Assembly (NCBI GenBank): GCA_015655375.1
Contig: JAATFD010000053.1
Span: 88,024-152,023, forward strand
Reading direction: 5' to 3'
Length of the DNA: 64,000 nt
From: Actinomycetales bacterium
GTDB taxonomy: Bacteria > Actinomycetota > Actinomycetes > Actinomycetales > Actinomycetaceae
A program made the position numbers and the translations under genes. Positions 36,219 to 44,670 of this stretch are shown piece after piece. The stretch's first letter is position 1, and the number at the start of each line of letters is the position of its first letter. The notes under the pieces were generated by a model. That model had not been told where the DNA came from. It made no database searches and worked only from the letters and a program-made list of their open reading frames with translations.

Positions 36219-37019
36219 ATGAATTCACAGGAGCCGGTTTCGCTGACGGTGGGCGAGGTCGCGGCGCTGGTGGGAATCAGTGTGCGAGCACTGCACCACT
36301 GGGACTCGATCGGCGTGGTCGTGCCGAGTCGGCGCACGTCGGGTGGGTATCGAGCGTATTCGTCGGCGGATGTCGAACGGATCCACCGAGTCCTGGTCTT
36401 CCGGGAACTCGGGTTCTCTCTGGCCGACGTCGCGGCGCTGATCGATGACCCGGAGATGGATGAAGCCGAGCAACTGCGGCGTCAAGGAGCGCTGTTGAGA
36501 GAACGCATTCAACGATTGCAGCACATGGCCGAGGGCGTCGATCGTCTTCTGGCCGTACGAGAAGGGAGACAGCACATGGGAGCAGCGGAACAGGCCGAGA
36601 TCTTCGGTCGAGGATGGCGCGAGGACTGGGCCGAAGAGGCCCACGATCGCTGGGGCTCGTCAGATCAATGGGCTCAGTTCGAGGAGAACGCCGCGAGACT
36701 CTCCGCCGATGGACGTACGGAAATTCGGGAGGACGGTGAGGCGCTGCACCGTGAGCTCGCCGCCGCCATGGCGACCGGCATCGAGCCCGGTTCGGCCGAG
36801 GCGAATGCTCTGGCCGAGAGGCATCGGGGGATGATCGGCCGCTTCTACGACTGCACGCACTCGATGCATGTGTGCCTGGCGGGGATGTACACCGCCGATC
36901 CGCGGTTCACGCGGACGCTGGATGGCGTCGCGCCGGGACTGGCGACGTGGCTGGCGGAGGCCATCCGGGAGAATGCGAGGGCCCACGGCGTCGATCCGGA
37001 CACCGCGCGGTGGGAGTAG
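36219..37019 (+). CDS. MerR-family regulator, TipA-like (with TipAS drug-recognition domain)
   Basis: 266 residues. N-terminal MerR HTH 'LTVGEVAALVGISVRALHHW' and 'SGGYRAYSSADVERIHRVLV', then a coiled coil, then a TipAS-type domain ('EIFGRGWREDWAEEAHDRWG', 'MIGRFYDCTHSMHVCLAGMY') that in the family binds thiopeptide or albicidin-like drugs. ATG at 36219 with 'CCAGGAGG' upstream. No adjacent efflux gene on the same strand; target unknown, perhaps only itself. Confidence 0.93.
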   Translation: MNSQEPVSLTVGEVAALVGISVRALHHWDSIGVVVPSRRTSGGYRAYSSADVERIHRVLVFRELGFSLADVAALIDDPEMDEAEQLRRQGALLRERIQRLQHMAEGVDRLLAVREGRQHMGAAEQAEIFGRGWREDWAEEAHDRWGSSDQWAQFEENAARLSADGRTEIREDGEALHRELAAAMATGIEPGSAEANALAERHRGMIGRFYDCTHSMHVCLAGMYTADPRFTRTLDGVAPGLATWLAEAIRENARAHGVDPDTARWE

Positions 37020-37033
37020 GCCGCGCAGTCGTG

Positions 37034-37516
37034 TCAGCCCACGGCCCGGCGCAACAGTTCGGCAATGCGGGCCTCCTCGGCGGGACCGATCGACAGGAGG
37101 GCGAACGAGGTGGGCCACATGTCTCCCTCATCGAGGTTCGCGCCGGCGTTGAAACCGAGAGTGGCATAGCGGGACTTGAACTTCGCGGCGGACTGGAAGA
37201 AGCACAGAGCGGTTCCGTCCTTGGCCCAGGCGGGCATTCCGTACCAGGTCCGGGGGGCCAGCTCCGGGGCGTGTTCGGAGACGAGCGCGTGGATCGCCTC
37301 GGCCATGACGCGGTCGGACTCGGGCATGGCGGCGATCGCCGCGAGCAGGTCGGCCTCGGGGTCGGTCTTGGTCCGCTTGGAGGAGCGCGAGGAGCGAAGC
37401 TCCCGGGCCCGGTCCTTCATCGCGGCGCGTTCCTCCGCGGAGAAGCCGGAGGAATCGTCGCTGTCGGGGTCTGTGCGTGCGGACTTCTGTTGGGCGGTGG
37501 TGCGTCGTGCTGCCAT
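37034..37516 (-). CDS. DUF1801 (YdhG-like) protein
   Basis: 160 residues: a Lys/Arg/Ser-rich N-terminal ~55, then the DUF1801 core ('VSEHAPELAPRTWYGMPAWA', 'ALCFFQSAAKFKSRYATLGF'). ATG at 37516 has 'GAGGACC' upstream. Function unknown; the family has an iron-chaperone-like (frataxin-fold) shape. Convergent with the TipA-like gene, 14 bp apart. Confidence 0.85.
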   Translation of the reverse strand: MAARRTTAQQKSARTDPDSDDSSGFSAEERAAMKDRARELRSSRSSKRTKTDPEADLLAAIAAMPESDRVMAEAIHALVSEHAPELAPRTWYGMPAWAKDGTALCFFQSAAKFKSRYATLGFNAGANLDEGDMWPTSFALLSIGPAEEARIAELLRRAVG

Positions 37517-37835
37517 GGTGGTCCTCGGTCTCGGTCGGGTCGGCGGCATCGCCGACCGGGTGCGGACAACGCTAGGCGAGCGCGTGGTCCGGCGCTCGTC
37601 GAGCGGGGCCGGGCTCTGTCCGGAGGTCTGCCTTCGGCGCGTTCACATGTGTCAATTATGGAAACAGCCGTCTTTTTGATCACGTTCTTCTCGTCGAAGT
37701 CAACCGATGCTCAGGCCAGCCTAAGAGCCGTCTGACCTGCGGCGATATGCCAACCCTTTCGCGCCCTCGACACCGATGCGAGAGTCGAGTCATCGACGCG
37801 ATTCGAATTTCGCGCATCGAACAAGGGAGAACGTC
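37517..37835. other. Intergenic region DUF1801 / DUF1540
   Basis: 319 bp between divergent genes. No further gene is seen. An AT-richer patch ('CAATTATGGAAACAGCCGTC', ~37656) may mark a promoter, but no clear -35/-10 pair was identified. Confidence 0.4.
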
Positions 37836-38126
37836 ATGGCCACCACACTCGAGATGCCCAAGGTCCTCAACTGCTCCGTCGAGGCATGCTCCTACAACCA
37901 CGCCGACGCCTGCGCGGCGGCGGCAGTCACGATCACCTCATCGCCGGCCGCGTCCTGCGCGACCTTCATCCCACTGTCCGTCAAGGGCGGACTGGATCGG
38001 GTCACGAGCTTCGTCGGCGCCTGCTCCAAGGCCGATTGCTCTCACAACGACAGCCTGGAATGCACGGCCGAGGCCGTGCGCATCGGGGCCGGATCGGCAG
38101 AATGCCTGACCTATTCGGCGCGTTGA
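37836..38126 (+). CDS. DUF1540 protein with two Cys-rich repeats
   Basis: 96 residues with two copies of a cysteine pattern: 'CSVEACSYNHADACAAAAV' with a later Cys and 'CSKADCSHNDSLECTAEAV' with a later Cys. DUF1540 proteins are small, presumably metal-binding, and of unknown role. ATG at 37836 with 'AAGGGAGAA' upstream. Possibly metal storage or sensing; the ArsR/P-type ATPase metal genes lie 1.4 kb away but separated by an MFS gene. Confidence 0.88.
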   Translation: MATTLEMPKVLNCSVEACSYNHADACAAAAVTITSSPAASCATFIPLSVKGGLDRVTSFVGACSKADCSHNDSLECTAEAVRIGAGSAECLTYSAR

Positions 38127-38226
38127 TCCGCCGGAGAGTCCCGCGGGGAATCTCTTTGACGGTCGTCGTTCCGCATCCCGATCCCACCCGGGTGTCCACA
38201 CGCAGTGGACGCCCGGGTGTTCGGCA

Positions 38227-39420
38227 TCAGGGGCGTTGCTCGTGCCGCACGAGTCCGACCCCGACCGTCCCGACGACTGCGACGGCCAGAACGAGGACGA
38301 GGACGACGCCGCTCCAGGAACCCTGTGCGTCGTGGAGGGCTCCGAGCGCGACCGGCCCGATCGCCGCGATCAGGTAGCCGATCCCCTGGGCATAGGCTGA
38401 GGTCTCCGGCAGATGAGAAGGATCGCCGGTGTTGGCGATGAGCAGCAGGGCCGTGGCGAAGGTCCCTCCCTGCATGAAGCCAAGCAGGCAGGGCGCGAGC
38501 CACAGGCCGGGGGCTCCCGTGAGCGTCAGTGCGAGCCCCGCGGCATAGGCGAGCGATCCGAGGACGAGGACGGCCACCCCGTGGCGGCCCGAGACCAGAC
38601 GCGGGTAGATCGTGGCGGCGACGATTCCGATCCCGTTGAACAGTGCCAGACCGACGGACCCGGCCCACACGGGCAGCCCATGGGCGGTGATCTGGTCGGG
38701 CAACCACGTCAGCTCGGTGTAGAAGACCAGCGACTGCAGCCCCATGAAGAGGGCGACGACATGGGTGCGGGGGGCGGACAGCACCTCGTGCCAACCGCTG
38801 TGCTCGACTCGCGGCACCGGGTCGATGTCGGCCCGCTGGTCGTTCGGATCCGCCATGTGACATTGGCGCGGAGCGGCCCAGAGCCAGACGAGGCATGCTG
38901 CGACCGCAACGGGGATCCACACGGCGAGCGCGACTTTCCAGGTGAATCCGCGGGACAACAGCGGACCGGTCACCAGTGAGGCCACCGCCGCTCCGATCCC
39001 CATCGACGCCGAGTACCACCCCATCGAGGCGGCCACCGAATGGGGGCGGAACCGACGGATGACCACGGGGACCAAGACATTCGCGAGCGCGATCCCGATG
39101 CCGATCAGCGTCGTCCCGGCCAGCAGCGCCGCCGTTGTCGGGAGGCACCGCACCGCGGAACCCGCCGCCGCGAGGAGGAGTCCGGCACTCATCGTCGGTA
39201 CCGCTCCCCACCGATGCGTCAGGCTCGGCGCGAGAAGCCCGAAGATCGAGAAGCAGATCAGGGGCAACGTCGTCGTGAGTGCCGCGGTGGCCGAGGACAG
39301 GCCCAGGCCGCTGGAGATCGCTCCGATGGCGGGTGGGACGGCGGAGATCAACGATCGCATGATCAGGGCGGCCGCGACGATGGCGGTCATGGTCAAACAG
39401 GTGCGTCTGGGGCTCACCAC
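38227..39420 (-). CDS. MFS transporter, CynX/NimT-like
   Basis: Major-facilitator protein of 397 residues with ~12 hydrophobic segments; typical stretches 'ALIMRSLISAVPPAIGAISS' and 'TLIGIGIALANVLVPVVIRR' are those of the CynX (cyanate/nitroimidazole) subgroup. GTG at 39420 is followed at once by a second GTG; either could start. Divergent from arsR with a 126-bp gap, so it could be part of the ArsR regulon. Substrate unknown. Confidence 0.87.
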   Translation of the reverse strand: MVSPRRTCLTMTAIVAAALIMRSLISAVPPAIGAISSGLGLSSATAALTTTLPLICFSIFGLLAPSLTHRWGAVPTMSAGLLLAAAGSAVRCLPTTAALLAGTTLIGIGIALANVLVPVVIRRFRPHSVAASMGWYSASMGIGAAVASLVTGPLLSRGFTWKVALAVWIPVAVAACLVWLWAAPRQCHMADPNDQRADIDPVPRVEHSGWHEVLSAPRTHVVALFMGLQSLVFYTELTWLPDQITAHGLPVWAGSVGLALFNGIGIVAATIYPRLVSGRHGVAVLVLGSLAYAAGLALTLTGAPGLWLAPCLLGFMQGGTFATALLLIANTGDPSHLPETSAYAQGIGYLIAAIGPVALGALHDAQGSWSGVVLVLVLAVAVVGTVGVGLVRHEQRP

Positions 39421-39536
39421 GGTCTTCTTTCGGCGGCAGGGGATGAATGCCCGACCAGTGTCCTCCCTTCGTTGCGGTTCCGGTCACGACGGTTGCGACC
39501 CGTCTCCCCCTTCCATGGAAGGGCACCCTTACTTTA

Positions 39537-39560
39537 TTATCTGCGTATGGACGCAGATAA
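39537..39560. promoter_or_regulatory. Palindromic operator centred on the arsR start codon
   Basis: TTATCTGCGT and ACGCAGATAA are perfect 10-bp arms flanking ATGG, whose ATG is the arsR start. Repressor binding would cover the translation start. No Shine-Dalgarno is seen upstream, so the transcript may be leaderless and the site would overlap the transcription start. Confidence 0.85.
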
Positions 39561-39957
39561 AGAGGTCGTGCACACGGGCGAGCCGGTCGACACGCCCGGT
39601 GACGATCAGGTGGCTTTGGCGGTCGAGGTCTTCTCCCTCCTGTCCGACCCGACCCGGATCGGGATCATCCTGGCTCTGGAGAACGGTGAGCTCCCGGTCG
39701 GCGTGATCGCCGACCGGGTCGGTCGCTCGGCGACATCGGTGTCACAGCATCTGGCGAAGCTTCGGTGGGCGCGCGTCGTTGCGACCCGTCAGGAGGGGAC
39801 CCGTGTCTACTATCGGCTGATCGACGAGCACGCCAGACTCCTGGTCCACCAGGCACTCTTCCAGGCCGAGCACATGGTCGAGGACATTCCGCTTCACCAC
39901 CGACAGAGCGCCGCGCGCGCTCGGGCGATGGGGTTGGACCAGGAGGCTCGGGCATGA
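39547..39957 (+). CDS. ArsR/SmtB-family metal-responsive repressor
   Basis: 136 residues; HTH 'VGVIADRVGRSATSVSQHLA' and wing 'VVATRQEGTRVYYRLIDEHA'. C-terminal His-rich 'AEHMVEDIPLHHRQSA' could form an alpha-5 type zinc site, as in CzrA/KmtR-like sensors. Its ATG lies inside a perfect palindrome. The stop overlaps the start of the P-type ATPase gene (ATGA), giving an arsR-exporter operon. Confidence 0.92.
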   Translation: MDADKEVVHTGEPVDTPGDDQVALAVEVFSLLSDPTRIGIILALENGELPVGVIADRVGRSATSVSQHLAKLRWARVVATRQEGTRVYYRLIDEHARLLVHQALFQAEHMVEDIPLHHRQSAARARAMGLDQEARA

Positions 39958-41918
39958 CCGCGGATGCCGCAGTGCAGCCGGTGGCCGGGGTCGACGTCGC
40001 CTCGCAGACGTTGTGGGAGCGCATGGACAAGCGCGACCTCGCACGGACGATGCTCGTCGGTGTCTCGACGATCCTCGTTCTGATCGCTGGGCATGCGGGC
40101 ATCGCACGGCTCCCCATGGGGGTCTTCTCCGTCCTCGTCCTGGTCATCGGGTGTTGGGAGATGCTCGTTGAGGCCTGGGACGATCTGCGCAAGCCCCGGA
40201 TGTCGATGGAGCTGTCGATGCTGCTGGCGATCATCGCCGCGGCGGCCATCGGGGAGTGGGTGTCCGCGTTGGCGATCACGACCTTCGCGCTCGCGGCAGA
40301 GATCCTCGAGGATCTGTCGATGGATCGGGGCCGCGATGCGTTGACGGATCTCATGGCCTTCCTTCCCGCACGCGTCCTCGTTCGCAGGACTGCCGACACG
40401 GGCCCCGGCCGGGCCCGGTCCGCCGATGAGGCCGGCGCCCCACGGGACGTCGTGGAGGAGGCGGTCCAGGAGATCCCGCTCGAGGACGTCGTGGTGGGCG
40501 ACCTCGTCGTCGTGGAGCCGGGCGGGCGCATTCCGGTCGACGGTGTCGTCGAGAACGGAAGCGCCGGAGTCGATCAATCGAGGCTGACGGGGGAGTCGCT
40601 GCCGGTCGATGTCGGGAGGGGAGATCACGTCCTCGCTGGTTCGATCGCCGTATCCGGTGCGCTGGAGATCCGCGTCGAACGAGTGGGTGAGGACTCGGCC
40701 TTTGGGCAGATCATCGCCACCGTGCGCGAGGCCCAGGATTCCCGGGCCCCCGTGCAGCGACTGGCGGACCGGTTGGCCGGAGCCCTCGTCCTCTTCGCGA
40801 TCGCCGCGGCGATCCTCACCTTCGTTGTCACGCGAGATGCGCGCGCCACGATCTCCGTGGTCATCGTGGCGGGCGCGTGCGGGATCGCGGCGGGCACGCC
40901 CCTGGCAATCCTCGCTTCGATCGCCCGTGCGGCCCACACGGGGGCCTTCGTCAAGGACGGGACCCACCTGGAGGTCTTGTCCCGCGTCGACACGGTGGTC
41001 TTCGACAAGACCGGGACGCTGACAGCCGGGCGCGCCGAGGTCGTCTCGGTCCATCCCGCTCCGGGACACGATGAGAACGAGGTGCTCGAGGCGGCCGCCA
41101 CGGCGGAGTGGCATTCGGAGCACCCACTGGGCCGCGCAATCGTCGCGCTCGCTAATCAACGCGCGCTCACCCCTGGTGAGGCGCGCGACGTCGTGCACAC
41201 GCCGGGTCTCGGAGTCTCTGCACTGGTCGAGGGACGTCGCGTCGAGGTCGGTAACGCGAGGCTCGTGCCCGGGGGCCGCGAGGTCGAGGCTCCCGGAGGG
41301 ACGACGCAGGTGCTGGTCGCGATCGACGCCGAGTGGGTCGGAACGATCGTCCTGGGGGATTCCGTGCGGGACTCGGCGTCGGCGTGCGTGGACTCCCTGC
41401 TCGGGATGGGGATCAGCGTGCTGATGCTCACCGGAGATAACGAGGCGACCGCGCACGCGATCGCCGAGCAGACCCACGTGGGCGACGTCCGGTCGGGGTT
41501 GCTGCCCACGGACAAGCACACGGTGATCGGCCAGCTGCGGGCCGAGGGCCATGTGGTCGCGATGGTCGGGGACGGGGTGAATGACGCCCCGGCGCTGGCG
41601 GCCGCCGACGTGGGCATCGCCGTCGGGTCGGGGACGGATGTGGCGCGTGAGAGTGCGGATGTCGTCCTCGTGACGTCGGACCTGATGGACCTGACCAGGA
41701 CGGTGCAGGTCGCGCGATCCGCCAGGCGGACGATCATGGCCAACTTCGTGGGCACCCTGATCGTCGACGGGATCGGGATGGTCCTGGCCGCCACAGGAGT
41801 GCTGGGACCCGTTGCCGCCGCGTTGGTGCACGTCACCAGCGAGTCCGTGTTCATCCTCAACTCGGCACGGCTGATTCCGCGTCGGCGCTCGAGTGAGGAG
41901 TCGCCCTCGAGGACGTGA
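39954..41918 (+). CDS. Heavy-metal P-type ATPase without HMA domain and with atypical TM motif
   Basis: 654 residues. P-type hallmarks are intact: phosphorylated Asp (~residue 351) in 'DKTGTLT', 'SEHPLGRAI' (the P1B HP motif), 'MLTGDNEATA', 'VGDGVNDAPALAAADVGIAV', and the actuator 'SRLTGESLPVD'. There is no N-terminal metal-binding HMA (no GMTCxxC), and the transmembrane motif that is usually CPC reads 'GACGIAAGTPLAI'. It must therefore use an unusual membrane site; Zn/Cd/Co export is guessed from the ArsR partner. ATG at 39954 overlaps arsR. Confidence 0.93.
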   Translation: MTADAAVQPVAGVDVASQTLWERMDKRDLARTMLVGVSTILVLIAGHAGIARLPMGVFSVLVLVIGCWEMLVEAWDDLRKPRMSMELSMLLAIIAAAAIGEWVSALAITTFALAAEILEDLSMDRGRDALTDLMAFLPARVLVRRTADTGPGRARSADEAGAPRDVVEEAVQEIPLEDVVVGDLVVVEPGGRIPVDGVVENGSAGVDQSRLTGESLPVDVGRGDHVLAGSIAVSGALEIRVERVGEDSAFGQIIATVREAQDSRAPVQRLADRLAGALVLFAIAAAILTFVVTRDARATISVVIVAGACGIAAGTPLAILASIARAAHTGAFVKDGTHLEVLSRVDTVVFDKTGTLTAGRAEVVSVHPAPGHDENEVLEAAATAEWHSEHPLGRAIVALANQRALTPGEARDVVHTPGLGVSALVEGRRVEVGNARLVPGGREVEAPGGTTQVLVAIDAEWVGTIVLGDSVRDSASACVDSLLGMGISVLMLTGDNEATAHAIAEQTHVGDVRSGLLPTDKHTVIGQLRAEGHVVAMVGDGVNDAPALAAADVGIAVGSGTDVARESADVVLVTSDLMDLTRTVQVARSARRTIMANFVGTLIVDGIGMVLAATGVLGPVAAALVHVTSESVFILNSARLIPRRRSSEESPSRT

Positions 41919-42006
41919 GGTTCTGGATCGTTGCGGATGCGAGGATGCCCCGTCGATGTGATGCTAGGGCTGATCCATCCGATCGACACACGAAGGGAAG
42001 CGAACC

Positions 42007-42270
42007 ATGGGATTCTTGGCCTATCTGCTCCTGGGGCTCATTGCCGGCGCGATTGCGAAGGCGATTCTTCCGGGACGCAACAACGGTGGGTGGATCTCCA
42101 CCCTGGTCCTCGGGGTCATCGGCGCGATGGTCGGTGGGTGGCTCGGTGGACTGATCTTCAAGATCGACACGATGCAGCACTTCTGGTCACTCAGCTCGTG
42201 GGTCACGGCGATCGTCGGGTCGGTGATCGTCCTGGCGATCTACGGCGCGGTGGCGGGACGGAAGAGCTGA
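42007..42270 (+). CDS. GlsB/YeaQ/YmgE-family membrane protein
   Basis: 87 residues with three hydrophobic stretches and the glycine-rich family signature 'LLLGLIAGAIAKAILPGRNN' and 'LGVIGAMVGGWLGGLI'. The family is stress-associated and functionally unclear. ATG at 42007 with 'GAAGGGAAG' upstream. Monocistronic; ends in a strong terminator hairpin. Confidence 0.93.
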   Translation: MGFLAYLLLGLIAGAIAKAILPGRNNGGWISTLVLGVIGAMVGGWLGGLIFKIDTMQHFWSLSSWVTAIVGSVIVLAIYGAVAGRKS

Positions 42271-42294
42271 GCGGAGACGCTCACGCGCGTGGAC

Positions 42295-42335
42295 GAGTGC
42301 CCGGGTCACCTCATGACGAGGTGACCCGGGCACTC
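42295..42335. terminator. Bidirectional hairpin terminator
   Basis: Perfect 18-bp stem (GAGTGCCCGGGTCACCTC / its complement) with a 5-base loop, lying between the convergent glsB-like gene and the NADH-oxidase gene. No U-tract, as common in high-GC organisms. Confidence 0.88.
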
Positions 42336-42376
42336 GGTTCCAACGGGGACTGTTCAGTTCCCGATCGACTGCTCGA

Positions 42377-43777
42377 TCAGGCATTGACGAGGTCGGTGAC
42401 CTCGGTGTGCGGAGCGGTCTCGGGGGCCGCCATTCCCAGCGCGGTCTGGGCCGCGACATTGATGATGTTCCACGGACGGTCGAATCCGGGCTGGAAGAAG
42501 AAGTCCGCGTAGGCGAGATCCTCCAGGGTCAGCCCAGCCTGGATGGCCAGGGAGATCGCGTTGATGTTCTGCGTGAGGTCCGCGGTCGAGAGCACTTGGC
42601 CGCCGAGGATCCGGTGATCGTCGGGGGCGTAGGTGAGCGTGAAGGTGACCTTCGCGTTGCCAGCCTCGACCGGCACGAAGGCCGGACGGAAGGAATCGGT
42701 GACGACGACGGACTGGGTCGCGACACCGAACGTGTCAGCCGTGGACTCCTTGACGCCGGTGGAGGCGAACTTCAGCGAGAACACGGACAGGGCCGAGGAT
42801 CCGGAGACCTCGGGGACCTCCACGTCCTGGCCGGCGATGTTTTTCGCGGCGAAGCGGGCCTGTCGGCGAGAGTTCGTGGCCAGAGCGATCGAGGCCTCGG
42901 CGCCCGTCGGGCGGAAGCGAATCAGCGTCGCGTCACCGACGGCGTAGACATCCGGCACACTCGTGCGCAGGTGGGAGTCGATCGCGATGAAGCCCTTGTC
43001 CGTCAGGTTGACGGTTCCCTTGAGCCACTCGGTGTTCGGCTTGATGCCAGCCGCCTCAATGACGAGGTCGGCGGGGTAGGAGCCCTTGTCGGTGACGACG
43101 GTCGTGACGTGACCCTCGAGGCCCTCAAAGCTTTGGACGCGCTGGCCGGTGGCGGCGGTGACGCCGTGAGCGGCGAGTTCGGCCGTGATCGGCTTGGTGA
43201 ACTCGGGGTCGAGGTAGGTCGACAGGATGCGCGCGGCGACATCGATGACCGTGACCTTCTTGCCGGCCTTCGCGAACACTTCGGCGGCCTCGATGCCGAT
43301 GTAGCCAGCGCCGATGACGACGACGTCGGTGATCGCGGGATCAACGGTCTTGGCCTTGAGCTGGATGGCCCAGTCACGCCCGCGCATCGCGGTGATGCCG
43401 TCGAGGTCGGAGCCCTCCACGGGGATCGGGGCGGGGACGGCGCCAGGGCTGAGAAGGAGCTTGTCGTAGGACTCGTCGCGCTGCTCTCCGGTGGCGAGGT
43501 CGGTGACGTGAACGGTGTGTCCCGCGGGATCCACCGCGGTGATCTCCTGACGGGTGAACACGTGGACGCCGAGGTCGCTCAGGGCCTCCGGGGTCGCGTA
43601 GCGCACGGAGTCCACGTCTGTGACGACGCCCTCCAGGTACAGCTGCATTCCACAGGAGAGGAAGGAGAGGAAGTCCCCCTTCTCGTACCACTGGATCTCG
43701 GTGTCCGGGGCGTCGACCAGGAGCTCTCGGACCGTCTCGAAACCACCATGTGACGAACCAACGACGATGACCTTCAT
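42377..43777 (-). CDS. FAD-dependent NADH oxidase / CoA-disulfide reductase-like protein
   Basis: 466 residues of the water-forming NADH oxidase family: FAD motif '[15 protein letters not shown]', redox Cys in '[15 protein letters not shown]' (position ~43), NAD motif '[20 protein letters not shown]', 'DVYAVGDAT' and the C-terminal dimerisation domain. These enzymes consume oxygen or reduce CoA disulfide. ATG at 43777 with 'GAGTGAGG' upstream. The Fur/PerR-type regulator lies directly upstream on the same strand (53-bp gap), so oxygen or peroxide control is plausible. Confidence 0.92.
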   Translation of the reverse strand: MKVIVVGSSHGGFETVRELLVDAPDTEIQWYEKGDFLSFLSCGMQLYLEGVVTDVDSVRYATPEALSDLGVHVFTRQEITAVDPAGHTVHVTDLATGEQRDESYDKLLLSPGAVPAPIPVEGSDLDGITAMRGRDWAIQLKAKTVDPAITDVVVIGAGYIGIEAAEVFAKAGKKVTVIDVAARILSTYLDPEFTKPITAELAAHGVTAATGQRVQSFEGLEGHVTTVVTDKGSYPADLVIEAAGIKPNTEWLKGTVNLTDKGFIAIDSHLRTSVPDVYAVGDATLIRFRPTGAEASIALATNSRRQARFAAKNIAGQDVEVPEVSGSSALSVFSLKFASTGVKESTADTFGVATQSVVVTDSFRPAFVPVEAGNAKVTFTLTYAPDDHRILGGQVLSTADLTQNINAISLAIQAGLTLEDLAYADFFFQPGFDRPWNIINVAAQTALGMAAPETAPHTEVTDLVNA

Positions 43778-43830
43778 GAAACCTCACTCGGTTCTCGATG
43801 AATGTGGATGATGCGACTGTCCCGGGTGTC

Positions 43831-44379
43831 TCAGGGTGTGACGGGGGATGTGAATCCCTGTGCCTCTGCCAGATCCCGAGGCTGCTCGTCGAAAGCGGCG
43901 GCGCACTCGGCGCACACGCCACGGAAGACGATGTCGGCCTCGAGGATCTGCATGCCGTGAGTCTGCGAGGGCGTGAGGCAGGGAGCCTCACCGAGGACGC
44001 AGTCCACATCCTCGATCCTTCCGCACACGACGCATTCGACGTGGTGGTGGTTGTCCCCCACGCGAGTCTCGTAGCGGGCGGAGCGTGTCCCCGGCAGGTC
44101 GACGCGGCGCAGAAGGCCCGCCACGAAGAGCTGCTGGAGGATGACGTGGGTGCCCTGAAGCGTGAGCGGGGACTTGGCGCCCTGCCGCGACCGGGACTGT
44201 GCCTCGGCGGTGACGAACGCGGCATCACTGTGTGGGTGGGCATCAAGGATGTCGAGGACCAACAGTCGCTGGTCCGTCACCCGCAGGTCGGCCGCGTGGA
44301 GCCGTTCGCGCCAAAAATCGGCGTCGCGGGCCACACGGACATGGGCCTCATGGGTGCGTAACGCCTGCTCGGAAGACAC
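43831..44379 (-). CDS. Fur-family regulator (PerR/FurA-like)
   Basis: 182 residues; winged-helix 'DLRVTDQRLLVLDILDAHPH', metal region 'HHHVECVVCGRIEDVDC' and 'CAECAAAFDEQ'. The two CxxC pairs suggest a structural zinc, and the HHH stretch the regulatory site, as in PerR/FurA. GTG start at 44379. A perfect 7-7-bp inverted repeat lies 18 bp upstream and is probably its own operator. The downstream NADH oxidase is a likely regulon member. Confidence 0.9.
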   Translation of the reverse strand: MSSEQALRTHEAHVRVARDADFWRERLHAADLRVTDQRLLVLDILDAHPHSDAAFVTAEAQSRSRQGAKSPLTLQGTHVILQQLFVAGLLRRVDLPGTRSARYETRVGDNHHHVECVVCGRIEDVDCVLGEAPCLTPSQTHGMQILEADIVFRGVCAECAAAFDEQPRDLAEAQGFTSPVTP

Positions 44380-44397
44380 GTGACCACTGTAGTCCGT

Positions 44398-44416
44398 CTT
44401 TTGATCGACTCAAAAG
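44398..44416. promoter_or_regulatory. Fur/PerR-type box upstream of the fur-like gene
   Basis: CTTTTGA and TCAAAAG are perfect 7-bp arms around five bases. Located 18 bp upstream of the regulator's start, as expected of an autoregulatory box; resembles FurA/PerR boxes only in general form. Confidence 0.7.
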
Positions 44417-44580
44417 AGTGTGACCGAATGCGCGTGGCCGGGGGACGGCGCGGTGCAGTCTCTTCACCGTGGTGCGGCTGTCTGCCGCCGCATCTGCAGA
44501 GATGCCTTTCGAGAACGACCGTCCTTTCTGCGGGCGCGTGAAACCGGAGCAGAAACGTCCGGGCCCTGTTCCTGTACATC

Positions 44581-44610
44581 TTGCCGTTCGGCGGCTACGC
44601 TCTGTATTTT
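44581..44610 (+). promoter_or_regulatory. Putative xylA promoter
   Basis: TTGCCG (44581-44586) and TATTTT (44605-44610) with an 18-bp spacer, 60 bp upstream of the xylA start. An imperfect TTTTGT...ACAAAG repeat follows and could be an operator. Assigned by eye. Confidence 0.45.
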
Positions 44611-44670
44611 GTAGTGTAGAAAAACAAAGTGCAGCCCTCGTGTCTGCACGTGGACAAGGGAGTGCCACTC

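Noticed and set aside
38111-39526. 471-codon minus ORF overlapping the CynX-like MFS
   Set aside because: Another frame of the same strand as the MFS gene; soluble, Arg/Pro-rich, no family features.
39894-41831. 645-codon minus ORF opposite the P-type ATPase
   Set aside because: Shadow frame, His/Arg/Gln-rich without motif.
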